Shown here: in pieces, positions 1-9,423 of the stretch | How the letters are laid out: each line of letters begins with the position of its first letter | Numbering within the stretch: the stretch's first letter is position 1 | Source of the DNA: Actinostola sp. cb2023 | Lineage: Eukaryota; Cnidaria; Anthozoa; Actiniaria; Actinostolidae | Reading direction: 5' to 3' | NCBI GenBank assembly: GCA_033675265.1 | Contig: JAUJYZ010001479.1 | Span: 19,136 to 83,135 of the forward strand | DNA length: 64,000 bases | Notes under the pieces: model-generated | What the model saw: the letters and a program-made list of their open reading frames with translations, nothing else | The model's database searches: none | Told to the model about the DNA's origin: nothing | Position numbers and translations under genes: made by a program

Positions 1-297
1 GTCCAATTTCAATTGCCATTGTCCTCTCATACAGGTGAAAATGCTTTTTGTGTTTTTCCACATGAACACGAGGCTATAGTTAGTCCAGAACAATACAAGC
101 ATCAAGAGTTCCAGACTTCCGGTACGCGCGCAATGCATTGTGAGATTATTACAAAGGAAAAGTGAGCACCAATTCTAGACACAGGGAGCCCAAGCTATGT
201 TTTTGCTCACTTTTCCTTTGTAATAATCTCACAATGCATTACGCGCGTACCGGAAGTCTGGAACTCTTGATGCTTGTATGGCAATTGAAATTGGACG
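1..297. repeat. Foldback (hairpin) element, MITE-like
   Basis: Bases 1-19 are the reverse complement of 279-297, and about 97-168 is the near-perfect reverse complement of about 204-276, so the stretch folds into a long hairpin with a loop near 169-203. No coding sense is convincing: an open frame at 162-461 runs through the stem. It looks like a non-autonomous foldback transposon. The outer limit may lie left of the window. Confidence 0.7.
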
Positions 298-482
298 CCA
301 TTATTGCATTCGGTCTATACTACTCGGAGATTTTTGGTAATTATTTAATGACACATAATTTTAGCATGAATTCATGGCATTTGCCTTTACTGTACTGCAA
401 ACGGGATGCAGCATTAATTCGGAGACAAGTTTGGTTTGTAGATGATGATGTTCAGAATTAAATCTCTCTCTCTCTCCTGCAG
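298..482. other. Intron end upstream of EF-hand-like exon
   Basis: AT-rich sequence ending in a strong pyrimidine tract (CT repeats) and CAG at 480-482, a classical 3' splice site. No other feature is seen. Confidence 0.5.
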
Positions 483-574
483 GAGAGGCACTCGATATTT
501 ATGAGATTTTGGATAAAACACACCAAGGTCGCCTTGATAAAGACGATTACAGAGGCTCGCTTGGTGAGGCCTAA
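483..574 (+). CDS. Terminal exon of an EF-hand-like protein (partial)
   Basis: After the splice acceptor at 480-482 an open frame beginning at 485 encodes 29 residues (EALDIYEILDKTHQ..., ending GSLGEA) and a TAA at 572-574. The segment DKTHQGRLDKDD fits a 12-residue EF-hand-type loop: D at 1, G at 6, a hydrophobic residue at 8, an acid at 12. It is therefore probably the last coding exon of a protein with a calcium-binding-like helix-loop-helix. Upstream exons would lie outside the window to the left. The end of this exon is also the seed of the minisatellite that follows. The gene family cannot be named from this much. Confidence 0.5.
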
Positions 575-2330
575 TGCCAAGTCACGTGTGTCCTTTACAA
601 GAACTAAAAGGAAAGGAAGGCTCGCTTCTCTCTTCAAAAAGATCCTTGATAAAGACGATTACAGAGGCTCGCTTGGTGAGGCCTAATGCCAAGTCATGTG
701 TGTCCTTCACAAGAACTAAAAGGAAAGGAAGGCTCGCTTCTCTCTTCAAAAAGATCCTTGATAAAGACGATTACAGAGGCTCGCTTGGTGAGGCCTAATG
801 CCAAGTCATGTGTGTCCTTCACAAGAACTAATAGGTAAAGAAGGCTCGCTTGGTGAGGCCTAATGCCAAGTCATGTGTGTCCTTCACAAGAACTAAAAGG
901 TAAAGAAGGCTCGCTTGGTGAGGCCTAATGCCAAATCATGTGCGTCCTTCACAAGAACTAAAAGGAAAGGAAGGCTCGCTTCTCTCTTCAAAAAGATCCT
1001 TGATAAAGACGAATACAGAGGCTCGCTTGGTGAGGCCTAATGCCAAGTCATGTGCGTCCTTCACAAGAACTAAAAGGTAAAGAAGGCTCGCTTGGTGAGG
1101 TCTAATGCCAAGTCATGTGCGTCCTTCACAAGAACTAAAAAGTAAAGAAGGCTCGCTTGGTGAGGCCTAATGCCAAGTCATGTGCGTCCTTCACGAGAAC
1201 TAAAAGGTAAAGAAGGCTCGCTTGGTGAGGCCTAATGCCAAATCATGTGCGTCCTTCACGAGAACTAAAAGGTAAAGAAGGCTCGCTTGGTGAGGCCTAA
1301 TGCCAAATCATGTGCGTCCTTCACGAGAACTAAAAGGTAAAGAAGGCTCGCTTGGTGAGGCCTAATGCCAAGTCATGTGCGTCCTTCACAAGAACTAATA
1401 GGTAAAGAAGGCTCGCTTGGTGAGGCCTAATGCCAAGTCATGTGCGTCCTTCACAAGAACTAAAAAGTAAAGAAGGCTCGCTTGGTGAGGCCTAATGCCA
1501 AGTCATGTGCGTCCTTCACAAGAACTAATAGGTAAAGAAGGCTCGCTTGGTGAGGCCTAATGCCAAGTCATGTGTGTCCTTCACAAGAACTAAAAGGTAA
1601 AGAAGGCTCGCTTGGTGAGGCCTAATGCCAAATCATGTGCGTCCTTCACAAGAACTAAAAGGAAAGGAAGGCTCGCTTCTCTCTTCAAAAAGATCCTTGA
1701 TAAAGACGAATACAGAGGCTCGCTTGGTGAGGCCTAATGCCAAGTCATGTGCGTTCTTCACAAGAACTAAAAGGTAAAGAAGGCTCGCTTGGTGAGGTCT
1801 AATGCCAAGTCATGTGCGTCCTTCACAAGAACTAAAAAGTAAAGAAGGCTCGCTTGGTGAGGCCTAATGCCAAGTCATGTGCGTCCTTCACGAGAACTAA
1901 AAGGTAAAGAAGGCTCGCTTGGTGAGGCCTAATGCCAAATCATGTGCGTCCTTCACGAGAACTAAAAGGTAAAGAAGGCTCGCTTGGTGAGGCCTAATGC
2001 CAAATCATGTGCGTCCTTCACGAGAACTAAAAGGTAAAGAAGGCTCGCTTGGTGAGGCCTAATGCCAAGTCATGTGCGTCCTTCACAAGAACTAATAGGT
2101 AAAGAAGGCTCGCTTGGTGAGGCCTAATGCCAAGTCATGTGCGTCCTTCACAAGAACTAAAAAGTAAAGAAGGCTCGCTTGGTGAGGCCTAATGCCAAGT
2201 CATGTGCGTCCTTCACAAGAACTAAAGGAAAAGAAGGCTCGCTTGGTGAGGCCTAATGCCAAGTCATGTGCGTCCTTCACAAGAACTAAAAGGAAAAGAA
2301 GGCTCGCTTTATCTCTTCAAAAAGGCGCCT
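540..2330 (+). repeat. Minisatellite of ~66-bp units with ~697-bp higher-order period
   Basis: Head-to-tail copies of a ~66-bp unit with core GAAGGCTCGCTTGGTGAGG and TCCTTCACAAGAACTAAAAG. Some units are longer and include CTTCAAAAAGATCCTTGATA plus a copy of the exon end encoding LDKDDYRGSLGEA-stop. A long unit starting near 961 recurs near 1658 with the same following variants (GAGGTCTAATGCC, AAAAAGTAAAG), giving a ~697-bp higher-order repeat. The unit derives from the end of the coding exon at 483-574 plus its 3' flank. Confidence 0.9.
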
Positions 2331-2584
2331 TTGAATGAGAAGTACTTGACCGTTCATGCCATCTCCTGAGGACCTCAAAGAAGAGACGACAGTGTAGCTT
2401 TAGATGTAGCAGTGAAAGATCATTTCAACGTTACCAGGAACATGTTTTCTAGTAAATCATAGGGGGCTTGCACTAAGAGGTCACGTGACCCCAACTCCCT
2501 TAAATCGAACAGCAGTGTCAAAATGAACTCCAGAAATGAAAAGATCAGCTCGAAATTAATTAAAGTGCGAATGTCTGTCATAAT
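2331..2584. other. Unassigned sequence between minisatellite and transposon
   Basis: No open frame with recognisable content, no obvious repeat; possibly 3' UTR or flank of the EF-hand-like gene. Confidence 0.3.
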
Positions 2585-2938
2585 GTTCTCAGTAACACGC
2601 GCCGAAAGGTACATTTGTCTGGGAGACAAAGTTGTTGGTGGACGTCAATCAAACAGTTTCCATGACAATCACAGCACATTTCCACGTGCATATCCCATTT
2701 GACGTATAATAAAGTTCCATATTGTCCTCCCGCTTGAATTACTAGAGTTATTCCGCATAAGAACACTAAATATGCAAATGTGCACTTTTAGACCGTAGGC
2801 ATGCAAATTATAGTTGATAATGTAAAAAAGCGTGCAGCTTTCATTAACAGCTCCATTGTGCAAGATCTCACAACTCGTGAAGTTCGAAAGCGTGTATTCA
2901 AGAGCCCTGTTAGATTGTTTGTTTGTTGTTTAGCCCGA

Positions 2939-2956
2939 GGGGGGGGGGGGGGGGGG
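2939..2956. repeat. Poly-G run followed by GGTACTC
   Basis: Eighteen G followed by TACTCGGCC and, about 40 bp on, CCCTATCCCAGAC-type motifs. Similar G-run plus GTACTC/GTACTT plus CCCTATCCC blocks occur near 8,870 and 19,430-19,600, so this belongs to a dispersed repeat. Confidence 0.6.
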
Positions 2957-3465
2957 TACTCGGCCATTTTTTGGGTAGAGGTGTACAGCCATGATCCCAA
3001 AAACCTGACCCTATCCCAGACCTAAGCTCGAAAATCAATACCCTATCACAGACTAAAATTGAAAGTTCGTGACCAATTTGAAGCTATTAAAATAATTTTT
3101 ATTTTTCCGCTACGATCATTTATAAATATTAGAGATCTTCAAATGCTCGTAAAAATGCAAAAAGAACGATAAATACTTGGTTCGTTTCGCAAGTAAAAAT
3201 AAAAGAAGTCAGTATAATTAATCATCATGAAAATATTTTCACTGGTGGTTATTTTTATAAGGGGGTGATAATATCACGAAATCGCGAGTGAAAAAAATTC
3301 ATCATCCTTTCGCTGAGAGTGTTTCTTTTTATCAGGTTTTCATAAATATGCACGTTGTCATGTTTTCCATCAACTATCTTTTGTTTGGGGCTTCTACAAA
3401 CCTTTACATGTAAAGCTTTTGTTTAATGGTGCCGCTCTGGCCTAGCACTCGACGTACCTCTGGGT

Positions 3466-3753
3466 GTGTTTATCTTAGCCGATATGGGCTACCCAGATAC
3501 ACCACCCCTGCTTACCCCGTTCAGACAAGTGCAAATAAGGAGATTAGGAAACTACAGAGCAAGGATTTGGGCTAGAAAATTCAATCTTGAACACTCCCGC
3601 AAACGTGTACAAATCGAACATATATTTAAACATCTAAAGGACTTCAAATGTACAACTAGAATATGGCGCCATCCCAGATGGCTGCTTCCCACTGTGATAG
3701 AACTATGTACATTTTTGACCGAGCGCAGAATTGCTTTGTTTGAGCAATTGTGA
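3466..3753 (+). pseudogene. DDE_Tnp_4-like transposase, C-terminal fragment
   Basis: A 95-residue open frame reads ILADMGYPDTPPLLTPFR, later RVQIEHIFKHLKDFK and HPRWLLPTVIELCTFL. The layout D-x-x-Y/GYP...LLTPF, then R-x-x-IE-x-x-F-x-x-LK, resembles the second half of DDE endonucleases of the PIF/Harbinger or ISL2EU type: the second catalytic D near the start and the E in the IEH motif. The N-terminal half with the first D is absent, and the upstream 500 bp is closed in all frames. It sits between the inverted repeats of the 2585-4338 element, so it is the relic of that element's transposase. Confidence 0.65.
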
Positions 3754-4050
3754 TTTTTCACATGCGATTTCTATCAAATATTTTCCCACATAGCCTACAA
3801 AATCGGGATTCCATTGTATATATAACTAAATCAAATAAACAATCAAACACGGCTCTTGAATACGCGCTTTCGAACTTCACGAGTTGTGAGATCTTGCAAC
3901 ACAATGGAGCTGTTAATGAAAGCTGCACGCTTTTTTACATTATCAACTATAATTTGCATGCCTACGGTCTAAAAGTGCACATTTGCATATTTAGTGTTCT
4001 TATGCGGAATAACTCTACTGACTACTCCGGGAAAATGTGCTGTGATAGAC

Positions 4051-4246
4051 CAAATCGGCTAACGCATTGTTTACACTCTTTGACCCATTACAAACCTTTG
4101 GGGAATACGATTCTTTCTCTGTTGTATTTCGATTTCAGTAGAGCATTGACATGATAATGAAATGGAAATGTTTGGAACAAAAAGCTCTTATTCCCAAAGG
4201 TTTTGAATTAGGTTAAAGAATGTAAACATTGCGTTAGCCGATTTTG
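4051..4246. mobile_element. MITE with AATCGGCTAACGC terminal inverted repeats
   Basis: CAAATCGGCTAACGCATTG at the left and its complement ending near 4246 enclose an imperfect hairpin. It interrupts the right terminal repeat of the 2585-4338 transposon. The uninterrupted left repeat provides the empty site and suggests a 2-bp AT duplication. A relative lies at 31157-31309. Confidence 0.75.
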
Positions 4247-4387
4247 TCTATTGTCGTGAAAACTGTTTGATTGACGTCCACCAAAAGTCAACTTTGTCGT
4301 CGAGACAAATGTAGCTTTCGGCGCGTGTTACTGAGAACGAGTGTAAAAATAAAATCGAACGTTTTCGGCTAAGATTTCGTTTGGAAA

Positions 4388-4810
4388 ATGCATTGGATGG
4401 CAAGAGCTTGCAATCCAGCACATTTTCCAATACGAATCCTAATAAAATTGCGATTTCACTTCTCGCTTCTCGCCTTGTACTTCGTAGCTTCTACGTTGAT
4501 AGTTTGACGCAAAATGTATTTGGAGCCGCTAAACTAGGGAAAACGGACTTTGAGAAAGTCTAAACTCCCTCCGTGTGGCACCACATTACTGATGTGTCAC
4601 TAGTGCTTCTGTTGTAAATTATTTGATCATTTGGTTGTTCCGATGTTCCAGTCATTCCGTTCCAATTGTCCGTTCCAGTGTTCTAGATGTTACATACTCA
4701 GGTCAGTAGACCAGGTACATACTTGAATATGTAAATTTTAACTCATCGAAAAGCCCAAATAATCGAACAGAAAAGTGTCGAAAGGAGAAGAAAATTCACT
4801 ATGATAGACA
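4388..4810. repeat. Histone-cluster flank, diverged copy 1
   Basis: The motif GCATTGGATGGCAAGAGCTT and following segments (CTTCGTAGCTTCTACGT, GGAGCCGCTAAAC, GGCACCACATTAC, ACATACTTGAATATGT, GTGTCGAAAGGAGA) recur in the same order at about 11,322-12,010. This looks like duplicated intergenic sequence of a histone gene cluster. No gene is seen in it. Confidence 0.65.
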
Positions 4811-4890
4811 TGACATCTCACCGTTCAAGGCAGGTTCGCAGCCGGTTGTAGTCGACGCGAGACATCGCGTGTCGGTTGCTTTGTTGGGAT

Positions 4891-4902
4891 TTTGGCGCCA
4901 AA
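4891..4902. promoter_or_regulatory. Palindromic E2F-like site TTTGGCGCCAAA
   Basis: A perfect 12-bp palindrome containing GGCGCC flanked by T/A runs, which fits E2F-type binding sites known from S-phase genes. Similar motifs lie at 6489-6499 and 6693-6703 around the histone pair. Function is inferred. Confidence 0.35.
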
Positions 4903-4930
4903 AGTTGTTAGGGTTTATAAAACCGTCACA

Positions 4931-5077
4931 CTAGAGTGCAAATTAGAAAAGCTTGAAAACTAAATAACTAATTAGTACTAAATAGCACTAATGAAACAAT
5001 AGAAAACAATAGAAATATCACTATTTAGTACTATTTAAGGTTAGTACTATTTCACGCTTTTCTAAATTGCACTCTAG
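4931..5077. mobile_element. MITE with CTAGAGTGCAAATTAGAAAA ends
   Basis: CTAGAGTGCAAATTAGAAAAGC at 4931 is the complement of the sequence ending ACTCTAG at 5077. The interior contains TTAGTACTAAATAGCACTAA and AACAATAGAAAACAATAG, which recur near 10,305 and 32,880. Confidence 0.75.
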
Positions 5078-5277
5078 TCCTTTATATAATTCTCTCCCTT
5101 AATTAAGGGTGATTTTATCGACCAGTAATAAGTTTGTAAAATAACTCAAGTTGTAATGTATTAAAAGAGAGTTTTACACATATTCTGTGTTTATCAAGAG
5201 AATTGTAGCCGCTTCACGATCATAGAACCAATTTATATTTGATAAGCATTTGGTCATGATCTTTCGATTCATGTGGT

Positions 5278-5293
5278 GGCTCCTAAAAGAGCC
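5278..5293 (-). terminator. Histone 3' stem-loop of H2B
   Basis: Read on the minus strand this is GGCTCTTTTAGGAGCC, the 16-nt stem-loop that directs 3' processing of replication-dependent histone mRNAs in animals. It lies 31 bp beyond the H2B stop codon. Confidence 0.92.
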
Positions 5294-5324
5294 GTTGTTT
5301 TGTGTTCAGTAAACAGAAAACTGT

Positions 5325-5696
5325 TTACTTGCTGCTGGTGTACTTGGTGACGGCCTTGGTGCCTTCACTGACGGCGTGCTTGGCCAACTCTCCGGGAAGA
5401 AGAAGGCGAACAGCGGTCTGGATTTCCCGAGATGTGATGGTGGACTTCTTGTTGTAGTGAGCCAGGCGGGAAGCTTCAGTAGCGATACGCTCGAAGACGT
5501 CCGATACGAACGAGTTCATGATCAACATGGCTTTGCTGGAGATACCGGTGTCGGGATGGACTTGCTTCATGACTTTGTAGATGTAGATGGAGTAGGTTTC
5601 CTTTCTCTTTCGGTGCCTCTTCTTCTTGCCATCAACTGCGGCCTTCTTGCCGGCTTTCTTTTCACCTTTCTTTCCTACAGGGGCTTTGGGAGGCAT
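5325..5696 (-). CDS. Histone H2B
   Basis: Core nucleosome histone H2B, 123 residues, no introns. The start chosen is [18 protein letters not shown]; an upstream in-frame ATG at 5729 would add 11 residues unlike any H2B tail. The basic N-terminal tail leads into [20 protein letters not shown] (alpha1), then [21 protein letters not shown], the [20 protein letters not shown] stretch and the C-terminal helix ending TKYTSSK, all canonical. The K in AVTKYTSSK is the conserved ubiquitylation lysine. It is divergently paired with H2A across a 288-bp shared promoter, and a histone stem-loop follows the stop. Intact and apparently functional; expression is expected in S phase. Confidence 0.98.
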   Translation of the reverse strand: MPPKAPVGKKGEKKAGKKAAVDGKKKRHRKRKETYSIYIYKVMKQVHPDTGISSKAMLIMNSFVSDVFERIATEASRLAHYNKKSTITSREIQTAVRLLLPGELAKHAVSEGTKAVTKYTSSK

Positions 5697-5984
5697 TTTC
5701 TTTACAATCAAGTTCTTTGATAGAATCAAATGATGCTTTCTCGCTGGGAAAAACCCATATTTATATGAAAGTTCGATAGGATCAAATTAACATGCGGATC
5801 ACAAATATACAAACCTGATTGGTGGAAATAGTATGGAAATGACCTCGCATTGAAATTATTGACCCTCAGAAAATTTCTGATTGGTGCATTTCGATCCTTT
5901 TATCCTCAAGCTTTCAGTATAAAACCTTGGAAGGATCATTACTGTAATCATATTCTATCGCAGAATCTAAACGAAAACTTTAAA
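5697..5984. promoter_or_regulatory. Shared divergent H2B/H2A promoter
   Basis: The 288 bp between the two start codons carries a TATA-like TATAAATATG for H2B (minus strand, about 5753-5764) and TATAAAA at 918-924 of the 5 kb block (5918-5924) for H2A. Two GATTGG boxes (inverted CCAAT) lie at 5817-5822 and 5879-5884. TATA and CCAAT boxes in a bidirectional H2A-H2B spacer are the usual animal arrangement. Confidence 0.75.
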
Positions 5985-6362
5985 ATGTCTGGCCGTGGAA
6001 AAGGTAAAGCTAAGGGCACCAAGTCCAAGACTCGTTCATCCCGTGCAGGGCTTCAGTTCCCCGTCGGTCGTATCCATCGCCATCTCCGCAGAGGCAACTA
6101 TGCCAAGCGAGTTGGTGCCGGTGCTCCAGTGTACATGGCTGCTGTGCTCGAGTACCTGAGTGCTGAAATCCTCGAGTTGGCTGGCAACGCTGCCCGCGAC
6201 AACAAGAAGTCCAGAATCATCCCCCGTCACTTGCAGTTGGCCGTCAGGAACGACGAGGAGTTGAACAAACTTCTTGGTGGAGTTACCATCGCTCAGGGTG
6301 GTGTTCTTCCCAACATCCAAGCCGTCCTTCTGCCCAAGAAGGCAGAGAAGAAACACGCCTAA
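5985..6362 (+). CDS. Histone H2A
   Basis: Canonical replication-dependent histone H2A, 125 residues, intronless. The start is at [20 protein letters not shown]; a longer open frame from 5850 covers the TATA box and is not real. Visible hallmarks are [20 protein letters not shown], the acidic-patch stretch [38 protein letters not shown] and [10 protein letters not shown], ending AEKKHA. There is no SQ-phi H2A.X tail and no H2A.Z signature. It is transcribed away from H2B from the shared promoter and followed after 23 bp by a histone stem-loop. A 3' fragment of a near-identical copy recurs at 19,602-19,792. Confidence 0.98.
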   Translation: MSGRGKGKAKGTKSKTRSSRAGLQFPVGRIHRHLRRGNYAKRVGAGAPVYMAAVLEYLSAEILELAGNAARDNKKSRIIPRHLQLAVRNDEELNKLLGGVTIAQGGVLPNIQAVLLPKKAEKKHA

Positions 6363-6385
6363 GCAGTTTCACTACACAAAACAAC

Positions 6386-6401
6386 GGCTCTTTTAGGAGC
6401 C
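6386..6401 (+). terminator. Histone 3' stem-loop of H2A
   Basis: GGCTCTTTTAGGAGCC followed by ACCACA, the animal histone mRNA processing hairpin, 23 bp after the H2A stop. Confidence 0.93.
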
Positions 6402-6488
6402 ACCACATGAATCGAAAGATCATGACCAAATGCTATGATGATAAATCATTCCCAACTTCTGACAAACATATTTGAAATCAGTTTGAAA

Positions 6489-6703
6489 TTTGGCGCCAAT
6501 AATGGCATGAATGACCTTACATACAGTCCCTTTCTTTTTATTTCTCCCTCCGCCAAAAAGGCCTTGTACTCTTGGTTAAACTTTTAATAGAACGAAGTGA
6601 TTGATTCCAGTACGTCAGTTGTGAGGTTCTTACATCGAGGTAAACCCATGCTTACTCGCTGTATAAACCAAATCAACGACTTATTTTGAAACTTTGGCGC
6701 CAA
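6489..6703. promoter_or_regulatory. Two E2F-like TTTGGCGCCAA sites downstream of H2A
   Basis: TTTGGCGCCAA occurs at 6489-6499 and 6693-6703. The interval between carries nothing else recognisable. Sites of this form suit cell-cycle-controlled promoters, possibly of a neighbouring histone gene now lost; the role is inferred. Confidence 0.3.
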
Positions 6704-6866
6704 TATATTGTGAACCGGCTAGGCCTTGACACAAATATCCGGATATTTTTTGAGATATTTAGAAGCTCCTGGGATATTTAGAAAGACACGAGATATTTAG
6801 AAAAAAATGTGATATTTTTGGATATTTAGGACTTAATCTTACGGTGGCCCATAGGGGACACGCTGC

Positions 6867-7084
6867 AAATAAGACAGGTTGCTGCAAATAAGACAGGTTG
6901 CTGCAAATAAGACGAGTTGCTGCAAATAAAAAACGAGTTGCTGCAAATAAGACGAGTTGCTGCAAATAAAAAACGAGTTGCTGCAAATAAGACGAGTTGC
7001 TGCAAATAAGACGAGTTGCTGCAAATAAGACGAGTTGCTGCAAATAAAACGAGTCGCTGCAAATAAAACGAGTTGCTGCAAATA
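6867..7084 (+). repeat. Minisatellite of TTGCTGCAAATAAGACGAG units
   Basis: About a dozen tandem units of 18-20 bp, with variants TAAGACAGG and TAAAAAACGAG. Frames across it give (SYLQQL)n-type peptides and are not genes. The array is cut by the element at 7085-8048; one more unit (CTGCAAATAAGG) is found on the far side. Confidence 0.9.
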
Positions 7085-8048
7085 CAATCTCGTCCCCAGA
7101 GCCTGCGTTACTTTCGGCCAGCGACGAGAACGTAGGCTCTGGCATAATCCACTTTTGAGACAATTTGATTGGCTATTCCATTTTAGAAACTACGCACGCG
7201 CAAGATTCCGGAAATGAAATATATCCAATGAAAATTGAGTTGTCAAAACAACCCGAACAACCCGGTGTCCCAACTTCCGTTCAAAACAAAAATTAACATT
7301 TTTCAACGGTTTCATTGACATGTTATTTTAAACATGTCGCCTCGATCTGCAATATTAAAATATCTAAGCACAGAGAACTGAAAATCCAGTTTATCTAAGC
7401 TTATATGTCGATCGTAAATCTAATATTCTTTAGGCTAGCAACTGAAAGGCGGTGCCAATCGAGGTGCTTACGAAGGCGAAAGATTCAAAAGAAATACATT
7501 TGAAGGAGAGACAACAATAACCAGAGAAGATGAAGATGATAGATTCAAATAATTAACTGATATGTAAAGTAGACACGAGTAAATATAAACCCGTAGGAAG
7601 AACTGTTCGCGTATCCTTCTGCTGTAAAACCACTGCTTTTAATAAAGACTTCAGATACTGCGCTTCTTTCACTGTTGTATCTTCTTTACCAAGTGCTTTT
7701 AAAGCGTACTCTATTTCCTAATGAAACCTTTCGAAGGATTCCACTGAATCTGAATCGACAATTTGAATCGACAACAACCAACCGCCCAGCTAACTTGCGC
7801 ATGCGCTCTAAAACCGGAAGAACAAGAAATCCTGTTCCCAAAAAATGGATTATGCCAGAGCCTACGTTCTTCGCCGCTGGTCGAAAGTAACGCAGGCTCT
7901 GGGGACGAGATTGAACCAACTGCAGCTAACTTGCGCATGCGCTCTAAAACCGGAAGAACAAGAAATCCTGTTCCCAAAAAATGGATTATGCCAGAGCCTA
8001 CGTTCTCGTCGCTGGCCGAAAGTAACGCAGGCTCTGGGGACGAGATTG
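7085..8048. mobile_element. Non-autonomous TIR element inserted in the minisatellite
   Basis: CAATCTCGTCCCCAGAGCCT at 7085 is the complement of the sequence ending at 8048; the inverted repeats run about 66 bp and include GCGTTACTTTCGGCCAGCGA. A second, partial copy of the right end lies at about 7850-7912, so the right terminus is tandemly duplicated. The interior (7150-7790) has no coding capacity that I can see. CTGCAAATA is present on both sides, but because the target is a tandem array it is not proof of a target-site duplication. Confidence 0.7.
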
Positions 8049-8639
8049 CTGCAAATAAGGACATAAAACACTGCGCGCGCAGGGTGCGAGCGAAGACTGG
8101 GTTCGACGAATGCTTGGTAGCCTAGCCATCCACTTTTCCTCTATGTTTTGTACTGGATGTGGAGGAAATATTACTCTCTTAGATGCAAACTTTTGTCCTT
8201 CCTGTGGGACACAAGTCAACAAAATTGACAAAGATATTACTGTGTTTATTAAGATGTACTTTCACCGCGGATATCGCTACAAAGATATTGTTAGTTTACT
8301 GAACAAACATCGCAACGCTCTCTCCCGTCAGTTAGAACATCATATATGCATATTCCTCGTAGCGTGGTTCAAACGCTATTAAATGAAAGAAATCGATCCA
8401 AATGGAGTAGAAGAGAAGGCAAAGAGATGGCTTAGACGAAGGAACTGTGTTTCAAGTGGACTTAATTTTTGCTGCCGGGCATATTGATGGTGAGTTGCAG
8501 TAGCCAGTAGTTGCGCAGACAGTATCTTTCATGATTGATTACAGTAAAAAAATATATATATATAAGCTTAATACATTAATGTAAAGTTATACACCTTGTG
8601 GATAATCAATAAATTGCCATGTAGTAATGCACCAGTCAA

Positions 8640-8830
8640 GTGAAACCCCCTGAGTTTGGGTTGAGTTGACGCCACTGTTACCTTTAAAGATTCATAAAAA
8701 TATATACATGTAGTATTATTAGTACTTCCCTCTGGAATATTGAGAAAATATGTTAACTAGTGAATAAGACCCTTCAAGATTATTTCAGTGAAGTTTCAGC
8801 TCAATCAAATTTTGAACAATTTACATCCTA
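8640..8830. repeat. Single arm of the 12.1-kb foldback family
   Basis: Contains AAGATTCATAAAAATAT, CTTCCCTCTGGAATATTGAG and TGAAGTTTCAGCTCAATCAA, matching one terminal repeat of the foldback element at 12134-12716. It is a solo or half element lying within the integrase relic. Confidence 0.6.
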
Positions 8831-9133
8831 CATATATAGTCCCCCTTCAAGTTTGTCAGACCTGACAGAAGGGGGGGTACTTGACCCATGTTTGGGTATA
8901 GGGGTCTAGGACAACATATTTTAGGACCCTGTTTAGGACAAAGTACAAATACACACTATATTTTACATAATTTTAACACGTTGGCAAACGTCTTGGATCT
9001 CGGATGGCTAAATACTGGATAAAACCATACTTATAATGACGACAATCGCGCATCATACCCTGTTTAGGACAGACTCACATAAAATTATATACCCTGTTCA
9101 GGACAGAGAGGCCATATGGAAACATACTGTTAT

Positions 9134-9423
9134 GTATACACCTATTTCAACTAACGTTGTCGCATTCAAAGCAACAAGCGTCAAGCCAAGACCGAAGTGA
9201 ATGCTGGTTTTGTGCTGGCAAATTATTGAAATCAGACGTATTTTCTATGGAACGAAGTGTGATATGCAAACAAACATGTGAAAATGTTCACATTTTGTAA
9301 TTAGTCCTCATAGAAACAATTGTGATTTAAATAATTGTCAGCGGCATAACCAGCATTCACTTTGGTCTTGGCTTGACGCTTGTTGCTTTGAACGCGACAA
9401 CGTTATTTGAAATAGGTGTATAC
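9134..9423. mobile_element. MITE with GTATACACCTATTTCAA ends
   Basis: GTATACACCTATTTCAACTA at 9134 is the complement of the sequence ending GGTGTATAC at 9423. The inverted repeats extend through CAACAAGCGTCAAGCCAAGA, about 80 bp. It has no coding content and interrupts the integrase-like relic. Confidence 0.75.

Larger units (their letters stand above)
2585..4338. mobile_element. Decayed DNA transposon with long terminal inverted repeats
   Basis: GTTCTCAGTAACACGCGCC at 2585 is matched in reverse complement by the sequence ending at 4338. The match continues inward for several hundred bases (2585-2935 against about 3835-4338, with a MITE inserted at 4051-4246). Between the repeats lies the C-terminal piece of a DDE transposase (3466-3753) and an 18-G run at 2939-2956. 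No clear target-site duplication is visible. It is a deleted, inactive copy. Confidence 0.75.

Noticed and set aside
162..461. 99-codon open frame at the left edge
   Set aside because: It crosses the stem of a foldback element and has no recognisable content.
540..2330. CRISPR-like array
   Set aside because: Repeats are contiguous head-to-tail with no unique spacers, and the DNA is eukaryotic; it is a minisatellite.
5376..5720. Open frame antisense to H2B (114 codons)
   Set aside because: Shadow of a GC-rich conserved histone frame; no homology or signals. The same applies to the antisense frame of H2A at 6036-6356.
5850..5984. N-terminal extension of H2A from the upstream ATG at 5850
   Set aside because: It covers the TATA box and mRNA start region, and encodes nothing like an H2A tail; the start at 5985 is canonical.
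6759..7163. Repeated (SYLQQL)n open frames
   Set aside because: They are translations of the 18-20 bp minisatellite in all three frames.
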